The notes beneath the pieces are model-generated. The model was not told the origin of the DNA. It saw only the letters and a list, made by a program, of their open reading frames with translations, and did not search any database. A DNA stretch of 64,000 bases from Termitomyces sp. T153 (lineage: Eukaryota; Basidiomycota; Agaricomycetes; Agaricales; Lyophyllaceae): assembly GCA_018296165.2 (NCBI GenBank), contig JACKQL020000002.1, forward strand, positions 2,232,001 through 2,296,000, read 5' to 3'. Made by a program: the position numbers and the translations under genes. Positions 1-10,701 of the stretch are shown here, piece by piece; position 1 is the first letter of the stretch, and each line of letters begins with the position of its first letter.

Positions 1-365
1 AGGATAGTTGAGAATAAGGAATTTTGAGCTTGCTGCATCATGGGATTATCAAAACAGTGCCAAGGTGGAGATGTAATTGGCAGTATGAGTCAGCATGACA
101 ATTCATGACAAAAGTTTTGAAACCTTCTGCTATGTTGTGATGTCTCTATGGAAAGCCCAGGAAATTTCCCCTTCAACTGTGGATTGTACTTTGAGGGAGG
201 CAATACCTGTGACCAGAGCTCCAGCCATGTCCACCATTTGACTGGCTTCAACTTCTAATAGAACCAGATCTGGCTCAGTGAATACTGCTTAGTCTGACTC
301 CACAGATGGTGGATCACCTTGCATGCTTATAGTCATTGGGGAGGAGGGATCCCAAACAGTAGTAA
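1..365 (-). pseudogene. Coding-like remnant, unrecognised
   Basis: One minus-strand frame across most of this stretch reads as plausible protein, with residues such as PSVESD, VFTEPDLVLLEVEASQMVDMAGALVTG and SWAFHRDITT, interrupted only by stops of the kind made by C-to-T change in CAG or CAA codons. It lies just outside the 5' LTR of the C1 element, so it is part of whatever C1 jumped into. I do not recognise the family. It could be a gag or accessory-gene piece of a fourth element, or a host gene fragment. It is cut by the window edge. Confidence 0.3.
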
Positions 366-741
366 TGTCAGGGAACTGCCAATGCACATGCTTGGCTTGG
401 TCATGTGTTTGGTCACATGATCAGTTGCCATGTGCATTCTGCACAGAACTCACATGGCAAGGTATGCACATGTTTGGTCATGTGTTTGGTCACATGATCA
501 GTTGCCATGTGCATTCTGCACAGAACTCACATAGCAAGGTATGCACATGTTTGGTAAGGTCATGTGACCAGAGTAATTTTTCTGAACCCTGGCATTGGAG
601 ATTCTCAGACTTGTTCTCTTTGGATCTCCCTCTGCCAGGTGTGTAGTCCTACTTGTAGACATTGTACTGTGCTGAATAGACTTTGGATCTCCCTCTGCTA
701 GTTGTGTAACTGAGCTACAGCCTCCAGAGGTTGCCCTTATA
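366..741 (+). repeat. C1 element, 5' LTR
   Basis: This 376-bp block starts TGTCAGGGAACT and ends TTATA (TTACA in the better copies). It aligns with the paired LTRs of the C2 element at 29550-29919 and 35287-35663. Its second half, from about 589, matches them clearly. Its first half instead contains a 78-bp direct duplication (401-478 and 479-556) that C2 lacks. It is followed at once by the C-family primer site and gag, so it is a 5' LTR. Confidence 0.8.
401..556. repeat. 78-bp tandem duplication inside the C1 LTR
   Basis: Two adjacent copies of a 78-bp unit containing TGTGTTTGGTCACATGATCA start at 401 and 479 and differ at very few bases. The C2 LTRs do not have it. The unit lies in the part that would be U3, upstream of the inferred RNA start near 607. 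Confidence 0.8.
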
Positions 742-743
742 GC

Positions 744-754
744 AGAACAAGTCT
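744..754 (+). promoter_or_regulatory. C1 self-complementary primer binding site
   Basis: AGAACAAGTCT lies 2 nt after the 5' LTR and is the exact reverse complement of AGACTTGTTCT at 607-617 inside the same LTR. The same pair exists in C2. This is the layout of Tf1-type self-priming, where the 5' end of the element's own RNA folds back and primes minus-strand synthesis in place of a tRNA. Confidence 0.65.
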
Positions 755-857
755 CTAGATTTGGTCTGGGAGCCTCCTTTTGATTACCTGAGCTTCTACC
801 TAGTTCCTCAAAAGATCTCTCCCCCACCAGTGTCTTAGTGCTCCCTGTGCTCCTCCT

Positions 858-2165
858 ATGACCCAGCCAACCCCTTCAGCACTTCCTCCTGATGCTTCAA
901 GCCCCCAGGACAATGCCTGGAGTCATTTGCTGTCCCTGGAAACACAGGTTCAACTTACCCAAGCCTTTTTTACTTCTCACACAGCTGAACTCACTGGACT
1001 CCATCAAACTACTGAAGCAGTGTCCATTTCTCTCTAAGCCCTTCTGAAACATTTCCCCCTTGCTCCTACCACACCTCCTATGCCCCCAGCAGATGCAGAA
1101 TGGTTGGTGTCTGCACCTAGCTCAGGCTTTTTGGCTCCAGCTGCTGCAGAATGGTTTGCATCTGCATCTGGCTTAGGCCTTTCAGCTCTCCATTCTAAAC
1201 TCCCTCGTCCTGCACTCCCTGATGTATATGATGGAGATTGTAAGGTTGGAGAGTGTTTCCTCCAGTCCTGTACCACCTATATCCAGCTGAGCAGTGAAGC
1301 CTTTACCTCAGATGCCTTGAAAATTGCCTGGGTTTTCTCCTATATGAAGGCCAGTCAAGCCTCAACCTATGTGTTGCATATCTTTTGATGCCCAGGAGGA
1401 GTTGAGAGTTTCTCTGGCTGGATGGAGTTTGATAAGGAGTTCCAAGCAGAGTTCTTTCCTCTTGACCCTGCTAAAACCACAGCTCTTTCCCTTCAAGATC
1501 AAACTTAGTATGGTCAAGAAAGGCAGTCACTTGATGAGTACATTGACTCTTTTTGTGCCTTAGTTGAACAGGCTGAATATCCAGATGGTCTACAACTCTG
1601 CCTAACCTTCTGTGATGGACTCCACTCCTCTCTCAGGAATTGCATTGACAGCATGGCAGAGCAGTGCCCAGATGATGAGCATGTTAATACCTGGTACAAG
1701 GTGGCATGTGAGCAGTGGCAGCTTATGAAACTGCAATGCAAGTTGTAGTGGATGCAACCCTCAACCCTTCCTTTCTCTTGTGGAGGGTTCATCCCCCAAG
1801 CTCCCTCCTCCACACCTGCATTAGTACTCCCACAAGTGGGTGCAGCTCCTCGCTTTATGCCTCATGCTGCCCCCTTGTGCTCCTTACCCCAAGGAGTTCC
1901 AATAGATGTTGATGCTTCCTGACAGCAGTCCTCTACTCCTCTGCTGTGTCAATGCTGTGGAAAGGCAGGTCATTTTGCCTGCTACTATTCCCAAGGGCTA
2001 GAAGTCCACTACCTGTCAGTGTCAGAGCAAGAAGAGCTGCTCATCCAACTGCTCACAGCCTAAGATGCCACAGGAGCCCCCTCTCCAGATGCACCTACAG
2101 CTGTCCAATCTGATGAAGTGGCTGATGTATTGGAGGAGGTTCCTACAGAGTCTGAGGATTTTTAA
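858..2165 (+). pseudogene. gag: C1 gag, degenerate
   Basis: This encodes the capsid/nucleocapsid polyprotein of the C-family gypsy element. The start at 858 (MTQPTPSALPPD) aligns with MSQLANPDTPLE in C2 at 30026, and both go on to HLLxLETQVQLTQ. The body includes a YDGD..VGECFLQSCTTYIQLSSEAF segment and SLDEYIDSFCALVEQAEYPDG, typical of gypsy capsid. The end has a CCHC zinc knuckle (CQCCGKAGHFACYYS, near 1951-1995). Several in-frame stops (for example after VSISL near 1037, after LHIF at 1386, and before the knuckle at 1919-1921) show it is dead. The stops are of the CAG/CAA/CGA-to-TAG/TAA/TGA kind. Confidence 0.75.
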
Positions 2166-2191
2166 AAGGGCAACAGATGACCAGTATGCTG

Positions 2192-3291
2192 ATGTGCTCC
2201 TATGCCATCTAGTGCTGTGCAGAAAACCTAAAAGGAGGACATAGCACTAGTCACTAGATAGAGTAGCTAGCAGTAGGAAGTTAATAGTTGAGGGCAAGTC
2301 AGTAACCATTCCAGAGAACAAGAGCAAACTTAGGTGTGAAGTGTGAATTTTAGAAGGATTGCTAGCACTAGCCTAAGTTGCTAGACAGTAACAGAGGGTC
2401 GCTAGTGCAATCAAACAGATGAAGACTAATTCATCACTAGTGCAAAGTGAACTTTAATGGTGAAAGAGGAGTTAGGTAGAGAAAGGAATGGAGGAGTGGT
2501 AACAGGGAGACTGAATGGAGAACAAATGCAAACTAATCACTAGCCATAGTTGCTAGCATTGCTGAGTCAAAATAATGCTAAGGGCACCCATAGTTGGTAC
2601 TATGCAAAGTCAAAGTCAGAGTTGTCAAGACTTGTTGCTAAGTTGTTGTCAATGGAGGGTGAGATATAGAGTAGGTTATAAAGGCAAGATGAAATCTTCA
2701 ACTGGTAAGCTTAGAGATAAAGGGAATCAATAGGAGTAGTGTTTGGTGAGGGTAAGGTTCAATGATTGGATGTCTATGTACAAGTGGCATTTATACTGTT
2801 CAAAGGTATAGTATGGGCAAGCAAGCAAATAATTGCTACTAGCAATGGTGTCTGCCAAGGTGTTTATGGTACATATGAGGTGTCAATCCATAACCAAGTG
2901 AAAAATATAAGCAAAGTCTGAAGTGTAGATGCTATTCAAGTATGACTGTAAGCTCAACAAGAAAAATGATAACTCAGAAATTATGCAACTGGCAATATAT
3001 CCATATATGGGGGGTAGAATGCTATGTTGTTGCCAAGAAGTTGCTAGTGATTGTTGCTAAGAAAGGTCTCAGCCTTGTTGTTTTAGACCCAAAGTCCAGA
3101 CTCCATGTGATGTTCCTTATGATTGACAAGTCTTGTGTTCATTAAAGTCCTGTGCAAAGGCTATGTTGTTCCAGACCTTGGGGCTAGGCCTCACATGCTA
3201 AGTGTCGTGACTTGTGCCATGTCAAAATCATTAGCTGCCGCTCAGTCCAAAATTTCCAAAATTGATGCTCAGCAACAAATGGGTTTTATTA
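2192..3291 (-). mobile_element. Family B solo LTR (alpha subtype)
   Basis: This 1100-bp LTR, in minus orientation, begins TGATGTGCTCCTATG (the 3' terminus read backwards). It ends in the complement of the B-alpha LTR start and matches the LTR at 59790-60870. It splits the C1 gag-pol junction. The bases just before (2188-2191) and just after (3292-3295) are both ATGC, and joining the flanks restores the C2-like order, so this is a clean solo LTR with a 4-bp target-site duplication. It carries no coding sequence. Small plus-strand open frames inside it are chance. Confidence 0.85.
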
Positions 3292-5397
3292 ATGCCCCCA
3301 TTGCCCAGTACTAATTGTTTCACCCCCCTGTCTATAGAATCAAATATATCTGTTGCCATTGTTGATACTATGCCTGAAACAATAAACCCCTCCTCAGATG
3401 TACAAACTCCCTCTCTAACTAAAGTCTCAGCTGGAAATGCACCCCTTAGCCCATGCCTCTGGATCCCTGCATGAGAATGCTGCCTTCCCCATTATTATAT
3501 TGTTGCTTCCACCCCTTCTACCAACTCCCTGAAGCTACAGGTGGAAATTGAGACAACAGATACCCAGCAGATCCAAAGTGTGGTTGCCCTGCTTGACAGT
3601 GGTGCAACAGGCCTCTTCCTCAACACTGACTATGTGCAATGACACTGCCTTACCACTTGCCTCCTTTCCCATCCTATTCCTGTATACAATGTTGATGGCA
3701 TGCTCAATGAAGCTGACTCTATTTGCTCCGTGGTGGACCTGGTCCTCCACTATGAGCTGCTTTTGCTGTCACTAGTTTGGGAAAGCAAGACATGATCTTG
3801 GGGTTTACCTGGCTATGTGAACACAACCCAGAGATTGACTGGACTAAGAGTGAGGTGAAAATGAGTTGCTGCCCATGTTGCTGCATTACCTGTGCAAAAG
3901 AAGCCCATAAGGAGCAGAGAGCTAAGTTTTGTGAGCATGCTGCTGTGCAGGTCTGTTATGCTGGGCATCTCCCTTATGCTGATCTTGACTTCCTGAGTTT
4001 TCCCCCTCTGACATTTCCTCATAGAGAGGTCCTTTACAGGGATGTCCAAGGTGTTGGGTGTAAATCTCCAGAGGAAGAGGAAGGTGAAGGAGAATGGACC
4101 TGTACTTTAGATGCAGAGTCTTTAGATGAGACTATAGAGGTGGGTGATTGAATCTATGCTACAACCCTCTGCCCCTCTCCTGCAGTAGCAGAGATTTGAG
4201 CCAGTCAGACTACTTCTCAGCATCTGGCTGAGGCATTTGTGGCAAACTCACAGCCCAAGCCTGTCCATAGCACAGTTCCCAATCACCTCCATGACCTTGA
4301 GGATGTATCCTCCAAGACCTCCTTTGATTCACTTCCAGAGCACAAGCAGTGGGATCATGCAATCAAGCTGGTATCAGATGTGGAGCCCTCCAGCTGCAAG
4401 GTCTATCCACTTGCACCCCATGAGCAGGATGAGCTGGATGCTTTTCTGCAGGAGAATCTTAGCTCAGAATAAATACAACCCTCTAAGTCTCCAATGGCCT
4501 CCCCAGTCTTTTTTATTAAGAAAAAGGATGGGTTCCTTCATTTGGTTCAGGATTACCATGTCTTGAATGTGATGATAGTAAAGAATTGCTATCCTTTGCC
4601 ACTCATCTCAGAACTTGTCAATAACCTTTGTGGTGCATGCTACTTGACAAAGTTGGATGTCCATCAGGGCTAGAACAATGTACACATCAAAGAAGGGGAC
4701 AAGTAGAAGGCAGCTTTCTGAACCAATTGTGGACTCTTTGAACCTCTGGTGATGTTCTTTGGTCTCACCAATAGCTCAGCCACCTTTCAGACTATGATGA
4801 ATGACATTTTCCATGATCTGATTGTGGAAGGTGTAGTCTGTGTATATCTTGACAATATCCTCATCTACACTAAAACTCTGGAGGAGCATCACCAGGTCAC
4901 ATGCATTGTTTTGAAATGCCTCCACCACTATCAGCTCTATTTAAAGCCTGAGAAGTGTGAATTTGAGCAGACCAAGGTGGAGTACCTGGGTTTGATCATT
5001 TTGCATGAAATGGCAGAGATGGACTCCATTAAAGCAGCAGGTGTAGCAGAGTGGCCTGAGTCAAGAAACAAGAAGGAAGTGCAGGCCTTTCTTGGCTTTG
5101 TCAATTTCCACTGGAGGTTCATACAGGATTTTTTCCACCATGCACACCTCCTCTTTGACCTCACAGTTAAGGACACAGCATGGCAGTGGGAGCCTCCACA
5201 GCAAGCTGCCTTTGATGCCCTTAAGCAAGTGGTGACCTCAAAGCCAGTCCTCCTGTTCCCTGACAATGATTTTTCATTTCATGTGGAAGTGGATAGCTCA
5301 GACTTTGCTACAGAAGCCGTTCTCTCCCAGCAGTCAAAGGAGAATGGCAAATGGCATCCAGTAGCCTTCTACTCCAAGAGCCTTAATGCAGTGGAAC
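3292..5397 (+). pseudogene. pol: C1 pol: protease, RT and start of RNase H, truncated
   Basis: This continues C1 after the solo LTR. The protease region is shifted between frames (the LGKQDMILGFTWLCEHNPEIDW part at about 3778-3840 is clear). RT follows, with FFIKKKDG near 4506, FFGLTNSSATFQTMMNDIFHD near 4752, and a catalytic box that reads YLDN rather than YLDD at about 4839-4850, a G-to-A loss of the second aspartate. Thumb and connection segments (KKEVQAFLGFVNFHWRFIQDF) and the first RNase H aspartate (EVDSSDFAT) are present. The frame stops at FYSKSLNAVE, exactly where the A1 5' LTR begins. The rest of RNase H, the integrase and the 3' LTR of C1 are missing from the window. Confidence 0.8.
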
Positions 5398-6438
5398 TGT
5401 CACAACCTGCTTCCCAGACTCCTGATCTCATCCCCAACCTGCTTGAGCCCTTCCCAACACCCTGCCAAACCCCACAACCCTTGACCACCCTCTACACCCA
5501 CTCCAAGTAACTTTGACACTTCTTTGGCAAACCCCAATGATCCCCTGGCCAACTCTGACACCTTCTCCACAGTCCTTGACACTTCCCCTGAGCCCCTGGA
5601 ACCTTTCCCCACTACTCCTGACCCTGCCATATGCCTTTGATCCCCTACTCTGGTTCACCTGACCTGCTCTGGAGCATCACAACAACCCTGGAGTGGCCTG
5701 CGTCTCCAGCTGATCCCATCAGAATATCACTGTGGCCCACCCCTTAATCATACCCAGCACTTGTTGACCCTGCACAGCCCTGTCAAGTCCTGCTGCTATG
5801 CCTGCTGTTCTCTGGAGCTATCCAGTGGTCAGTATATAAGTCATAGAGTAACTCCTTGTACTCCAGTCTTGATATTACTTGCATTAACTGGTTACTTGTG
5901 TCTCATGTTTTGTTCTATCTTTGTTTCTATTTTTAGTCTTGAATCTATCTCCTTTCTCTGTCTCATCTCACCTTGTCTCTGTCTTGTCTTGACTGTCTAT
6001 ATTTCCTTTGTTTCTCCAAGTTCTTTTCATCTCCGATGTCAGTACAAACTCTGTGCATGCGCTACAAACCCTGAACATTCTACAACAACTTCAGACCTCA
6101 CCCTTTGCTCAGCCCCAGAGCCCATCAAGTCTTAATTGATCTCCCATCAAACTACAGCTCTGCCTCCATCACTCACAAAGCCTCCATTTACCCTGCAGTC
6201 TATTCATATGCCTACAAACTTGTCTCTGATGCCTGCCCCAGCCCAATGTTAATATACTTGGTCTTAGATTTCTCCAGATCACTTTGGACTTGCTTGGACT
6301 GCTCCCCCTAGCTTCTCCTTGCAAGTCTCTCCTCTCTGCACCAACCCCAGAATGCTAGGTTATAAGTGCAGGACATTGTATCCACCTAGTAAGGATTTGC
6401 CAGTGTAGCTGAGCCCCTGTCATCAGCAGAACCTGACA
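5398..6438 (+). repeat. A1 element, 5' LTR
   Basis: This 1041-bp LTR runs TGTCACAACC...GAACCTGACA and is homologous along its length to the LTRs of A2. It has a TATA box (TATATAAG, 5833-5840), and AGTCTTGATATTA follows at 5865-5877. The primer site TAATATCAAGACT comes directly after it at 6439-6451. It cuts the C1 RNase H frame on its left. CpG is nearly absent compared with the A2 LTRs, so this is an old copy. Confidence 0.85.
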
Positions 6439-6451
6439 TAATATCAAGACT
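6439..6451 (+). promoter_or_regulatory. A1 self-complementary primer binding site
   Basis: TAATATCAAGACT directly abuts the LTR end and is the perfect reverse complement of 5865-5877 in the same LTR. It matches the A2 arrangement and has been conserved although the surrounding copy is decayed. Confidence 0.75.
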
Positions 6452-6470
6452 CCCCCTGACCCCATTCTAA

Positions 6471-6928
6471 ATGTCTGTGTATAACCCCACATACAATCCT
6501 GCCAGCTATCTAACCGATGTCTATAGTTGGCCAGTCCCTAAAAACCCATATGCCCCATTCTACTCAGGCCCCCCTGCGGATCAGTATGTTCCCCACCACT
6601 GGACTCCTGACCTCAACCAGGCATTCTATGCCCCCTCCATCAGCCAGAAAATTCCCCTGGGCTGGCACCACCCTCCAGCATTCCCTGCCAATGGCAGCAA
6701 CTCCCACATGTACTGTGGAGGATACTCTGCCATGCCTCCTAACCCTGCCTACCTTCCCCCTGCCCACTACTACACGTACCCAGTTCCTGCTGCAGCTCCA
6801 GCCCCCCTGGAGCACCCAGATAATTATTCTCCTTCTCATCTGCCATTCTCTGCTCAAATTCCCCCTTCCTCCAGACAGCAAAGGGTCAAAGCCTATGTCT
6901 GACAGCATGACAAAGTCCTCTGTTTCTT
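6471..6928 (+). pseudogene. gag: A1 gag, N-terminal part
   Basis: The ATG at 6471 gives MSVYNPTYNPASYLTDVYSWP, matching MSAFNPAYNPVGYPTNAYGWP of A2 gag, then a Pro/Tyr-rich N-terminal region. A TGA at 6900-6902 lies where A2 has CTCAG (AYVstop versus AYAQQ). Homology to A2 ends abruptly at about 6928, where an LTR fragment replaces roughly 560 bp of gag. The start is chosen by alignment with A2. Confidence 0.75.
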
Positions 6929-7772
6929 TCCGACTTACTTTGGAGTATCACAATGATCTCGGAATGGCCTGTATCACTAATTGATCCCATCAACATATCA
7001 ATGTGGCCTGCCCTCTAATCATAACTAACACCTGTTGACTCCATTGAGCTCCGCCAAGCCCCACTGCCACAGCTGACGTTCCCTGGAGCTCTCCAGTAGT
7101 CAGTATATAAGATGTAGAGTAGCTCTTTGTACTCTAGTCTTGATATTGCTTAAACATAACCTATGGTCTGATTGTTTCTCTCTTGTGTTTTGTGTTCCGT
7201 ATCTCGTTTTCTTACTCTCAGTCTTCCAGTCTTGTCTTGTCTCTATTCCATTATCGTTTTTGTTATCATTTTGTATCTCTGCCTGAATCTATTCTCGTTC
7301 TCTTCTCCATCTTGTCTTGACTCCGTCTAATTTTGTTTGACTACATTCCTATCTTTCCCAACCTTAATGCCTTTGCAAACCCCGCAATTACGATTACAAA
7401 TTCCAGACACTCTTTAACCAACTCTGGACCTTGCTACACACTTGGCTCTGAACTCTATCAACCTCTGTTGATCCCCCATCAAACTCTGGCTCTGCTTCTA
7501 TCACCCGTGTAGCCTCCACCTCCTCCGCACCTGCAATACTTGCATATGGACTTGTGCCTGAACTCCACCAAGCCTGTCCCCCTTCCTGCAGCTCATCCTC
7601 TACTCCTCCAGACCTCCCTGGACTTGCTCAGATCAATCTCCACCAACTATCCTCACAAGTCCCCAGTGTTTAGAACACCTCCAAATGCCGAGATGTCAGT
7701 GCAGGGAATCACATCTGCCTAGTAAGGACTTGCCTAGTGTAGCTGAACCCCTGTGGTCAGTGGAACCTAACA
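6929..7772 (+). mobile_element. 5'-truncated family A LTR fragment inside A1 gag
   Basis: The sequence from ACTTACTTTGGAGTATCAC to the terminus GGAACCTAACA matches the last 820 or so bp of the A3-subtype LTR at 24142-25230, including TATATAAG and AGTCTTGATATTG. The first 270 or so bp of that LTR are missing. Downstream, gag resumes at a point about 560 bp further along than where it stopped, so the event combined an insertion with a deletion. Confidence 0.75.
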
Positions 7773-9263
7773 GCCTGGTAATCCCACCGATGAGCCTGCT
7801 CTGCGCAATGGCCCTCCATGAGACAGACCTCCCCATTTCAATCTCTGCACTCCCCATACCAACATGCCTCCATTCCACCAGAACATTGCAGCCCCTCTGA
7901 GACAGCCCACAGGCCCCGGGGCACCCCAACTCCCTTTCCCTGCTGGTCTCTCTTGCCCCCCACCTGTCCTGATGCCCAACCCTCCCACCAACGCCGATTA
8001 CTTTGGACCCCCCACCTCCAGAGGACCCCCTTCCCCTTGATGGGCCTCTGGGCCTTTCTCAGGTAATGTGGGGCAGCCCCCCAGCAGTGGACCTCCCAAC
8101 AGTGGACCACTTGGAGAATGGGGCCCAGCTATGGACAACTTCCCCCTCCAGCACAGCAATGGAAACAACTACTACTACTACTACAATGCTAGACTCCTGC
8201 CCCAAACCCAAAACACCCAGGACAACACTCATGACACACTGGCTCAGGAAACAAAATTTAACATTTAAAAGCCTGAACCCTTCATTGGTTGCAATCCCCA
8301 GAAGTGGCACATCTTTCTAACCCAGTGTCTAACAATGTTCCAAGCTAAGCCAATTACCTTCCAGCTTGAAAGCTCATGAGTGGCCTTTGCTGTGTCATAT
8401 TTGCAGGGAATTGCCTTTGATCATTACACTGCGCTACTCCAGTTTGATCCCAACAGCCCCATGCTCTCCAATTGGCTTGCTTTCACCCAGGAATTCTTGA
8501 GTAAGTTTGGCATCTTTGACACCATAGTGGAGGTGGAGGAAAACCTCTTCAACCTCTGGATGGGCAACAACAAATGTTTCACAACCTTTATTATACAATT
8601 TGAACAGAAAGCCTATGAAACTGGGTGGAACTACAACACCCTCCGCTTCACCCTCCATTGCACCCTGCCTCAATGGATCAAGGACATCCTCTGCTTTGCA
8701 CCCAAGCAAACCACCTACAACAGGTACAAGGCAATTGTTACCTAGGTTGACCAACATTACTGGGAAGACCAGAGTGAGAACATAGCACTCCAGACTTCAT
8801 GGAACACCTCTGGCAACACCAACTGGCAGGCCAGAGCAACCAACGGCACTCAACCCTCAATACCCACTAATTCTGCCAATCCTACACCCCATTTCCCTCC
8901 AGGCTGAGGACCTTCCAGTGCCAATCAACTCCTGGAACAGTGTCTCCCTACCCAGCTCAATGCTGCCAACCTCCAGGAGGCTTTGAAACCCCAGGATGCT
9001 AACCCCAATGACCACAATGACATTCTGGACTTTGCCAACAACAAGAAGCTCTATGCGCAAACAAGATTTGGAATAGGCTGTGGATCAACATATTGGAGGA
9101 AACTCAGGAGAAACAATGGAAAGAAGGCACATGCATCCTATGTGGTGAGCAGAGATACTTTATTTGCAGTTGTCCTAAATGACAGGTGATGGGATGTGCT
9201 ATGTGGATGATCAATGGAGAAGACTGTGATTGCCAGTTTATGGAAAATGAGTTGGTGGTTTAG
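7773..9263 (+). pseudogene. gag: A1 gag, central and C-terminal part
   Basis: This aligns with A2 gag from about 11750 to 13244: a Pro-rich linker, the NNYYYYYN tract (five TAC codons, near 8168-8190), and capsid with SYLQGIAFDHYTALLQFDPN, LSKFGIFDTIVEVEENLFNL and FIIQFEQKAYETGWNYNTLRF. The nucleocapsid end has decayed CCHC residues near 9135-9180. There are many stops (TGA at about 8038, TAA near 8265, TGA near 8378, TAG near 8743). The final stop TAG just after ENELVV coincides with the A2 gag stop. Confidence 0.75.
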
Positions 9264-9334
9264 GTCTTAAAGATGCACTAGACTGTGGAACAGACTCTGA
9301 TGTCTTCTCCACCCCAGTCACACTTCTGCATGCA

Positions 9335-9701
9335 ATGGTACTCACCACGGACAACCTCCCAGCACACCTCCCCTCCCACTCCTCCACCACCCTTCTCCTC
9401 TGCACCACTCTCCCCTTCTCTGACCACTCTATTCCCACACTAGTTGACAGTGGCACCATGAATAACTTCATTGATGAATACCTGGCAGTACTTGCTCTCC
9501 ACCACCTCCAATGCCTCCCCACTCCAATCCCCCTCAAGCTCTTTGATGGCAACCCCACCCCCATTAGATACATCACACACTGCCTAGAAATAACCATGAC
9601 CTTTGCTAATGGACAACAACAAGAACTCTGGCTACTCATCACAAAACTACACTCCTCTGCCCCTGTCATCTTAGGCTTCTCCTGGCTCTGCTCCACCAAC
9701 C
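9335..9701 (+). pseudogene. pol: A1 pol, first protease domain, split by A2
   Basis: This is the first of two retropepsin-like domains. The active-site motif reads VDSGTMNNFIDEYLA (DSGA in A2) and the C-terminal motif is VILGFSWLCSTN. The frame is cut at codon ACC-AAC by insertion of A2. It resumes at 20540 with CINWPSLTLHLDWDNP, matching [16 protein letters not shown] in A2. The 5 bp CAACC at 9697-9701 is duplicated at 20535-20539. Confidence 0.8.
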
Positions 9702-10103
9702 TGTCACGACCCGCTCCCTAGCTCCCTAGACACTGCTCTCAACCCCTCCCGATTTCCCACCTAACTCCCCGGGACCCCGCCCACACTTTCGACGCCCACA
9801 CTGGACAACTCCGACGCTCCTCCGGCAAACCCCGATGGCAACTCCCTCTCCGTAGCCATCAACACCCCCTCGAAACCTTCCCCCACCGTTCCTGGCCATG
9901 TCATACGTCCCCGACCCCCTACCCTAGTTTACCCGACCCGTCCCGGAGTGTCACAACGTCCCCAGAGCGGCCGTGCCCCCAACTGATCCCATCAGAATAC
10001 AGCCGCGGCCTGACCTTGGGTTGTATCCGACACCCGTCGACTCAGCACAGCTCCGTCAACCCTCGCCATCATATCCGCCGCCTCGGAGGCACCCAGTAGT
10101 CAG

Positions 10104-10111
10104 TATATAAG
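10104..10111 (+). promoter_or_regulatory. TATA box of the A2 LTR promoter
   Basis: TATATAAG sits 32 bp upstream of AGTCTTGATATTA (10136-10148), the segment complementary to the primer site. Both are kept in every A LTR of the window, including the decayed ones, in the context CCAGTAGTCAGTATATAAG. The spacing fits an RNA that starts at or just before the AGTCTTG motif. Confidence 0.7.
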
Positions 10112-10135
10112 TCATAGAATAACTCCTCGAACTTG

Positions 10136-10148
10136 AGTCTTGATATTA
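10136..10148 (+). promoter_or_regulatory. 5' RNA segment complementary to the primer site
   Basis: AGTCTTGATATTA is the 13-nt perfect complement of 10702-10714. In Tf1-like elements the first nucleotides of the genomic RNA pair with the primer site and are cleaved to give the primer. Position relative to the TATA box agrees with this being the RNA 5' end. Confidence 0.7.
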
Positions 10149-10701
10149 CATTTTACCAGTTTCCCATGTTTCGTCTCTTGTCTTGTCTCTATTTCTGTTT
10201 CTAGGCTTTGAATTTATCTTTTCTCAGTCTCGTCTCGTCTCTGTCTTGTCTCGACTGTACATACTTCCTTTGTTTCTCTGAAGTTCCCTTGCTCTCTACG
10301 TCAGTACAAACTCCGCGCACGCGCCATGACCTAAACATTATTAACAACAACTCCGGACCTCGCTACCCGCTCGGCCCCGGAAACCACCAAGCCCCGGTCA
10401 TCCCCTGTCCAACTCCGATCCCGCTCCCCATCAACCGAGAAGCCTCCGCCTACCCCGCAAATCTACTTGTGCACCCACTAACTAGCCCTGACACCTGCCC
10501 TGGGTCAACGACCAGTACCTCCGGTCTTAGACCCCTCCGAATCACTCAGGACTTACTCGGGCCGCTCTCCCTAGGGGCCCCTCGCAAGCTTTCCCCACCT
10601 CCGCTCCAACACCAGACGCCCGGTTATAAGCGCAGGACATCGCGTCCGCCTAGTAAGGACTCGCCAGTGTACTGAGCCCCCGTCGTCAGCGGAACCTGAC
10701 A

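Larger units (their letters stand above)
9702..10701 (+). repeat. A2 5' LTR
   Basis: A 1000-bp LTR starting TGTCACGACCCGCTCC and ending GCGGAACCTGACA. It includes a TATA box at 10104-10110 and the inferred RNA start region at 10131-10138. It is nearly identical to the 3' LTR. Confidence 0.92.

Noticed and set aside
323..646. 107-codon open frame with repeated VFGHMISCHVHSAQNSH units.
   Set aside because: It is the translation of the 78-bp tandem repeat in the C1 LTR, with no homologue in C2.
10208..10675. 155-codon open frame inside the A2 5' LTR, repeated in the 3' LTR at 20041-20508.
   Set aside because: It is a non-coding LTR leader (R/U5) that happens to be open; it is closed by stops in the other A LTRs. 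Kept in both A2 LTRs only because they are copies of each other.
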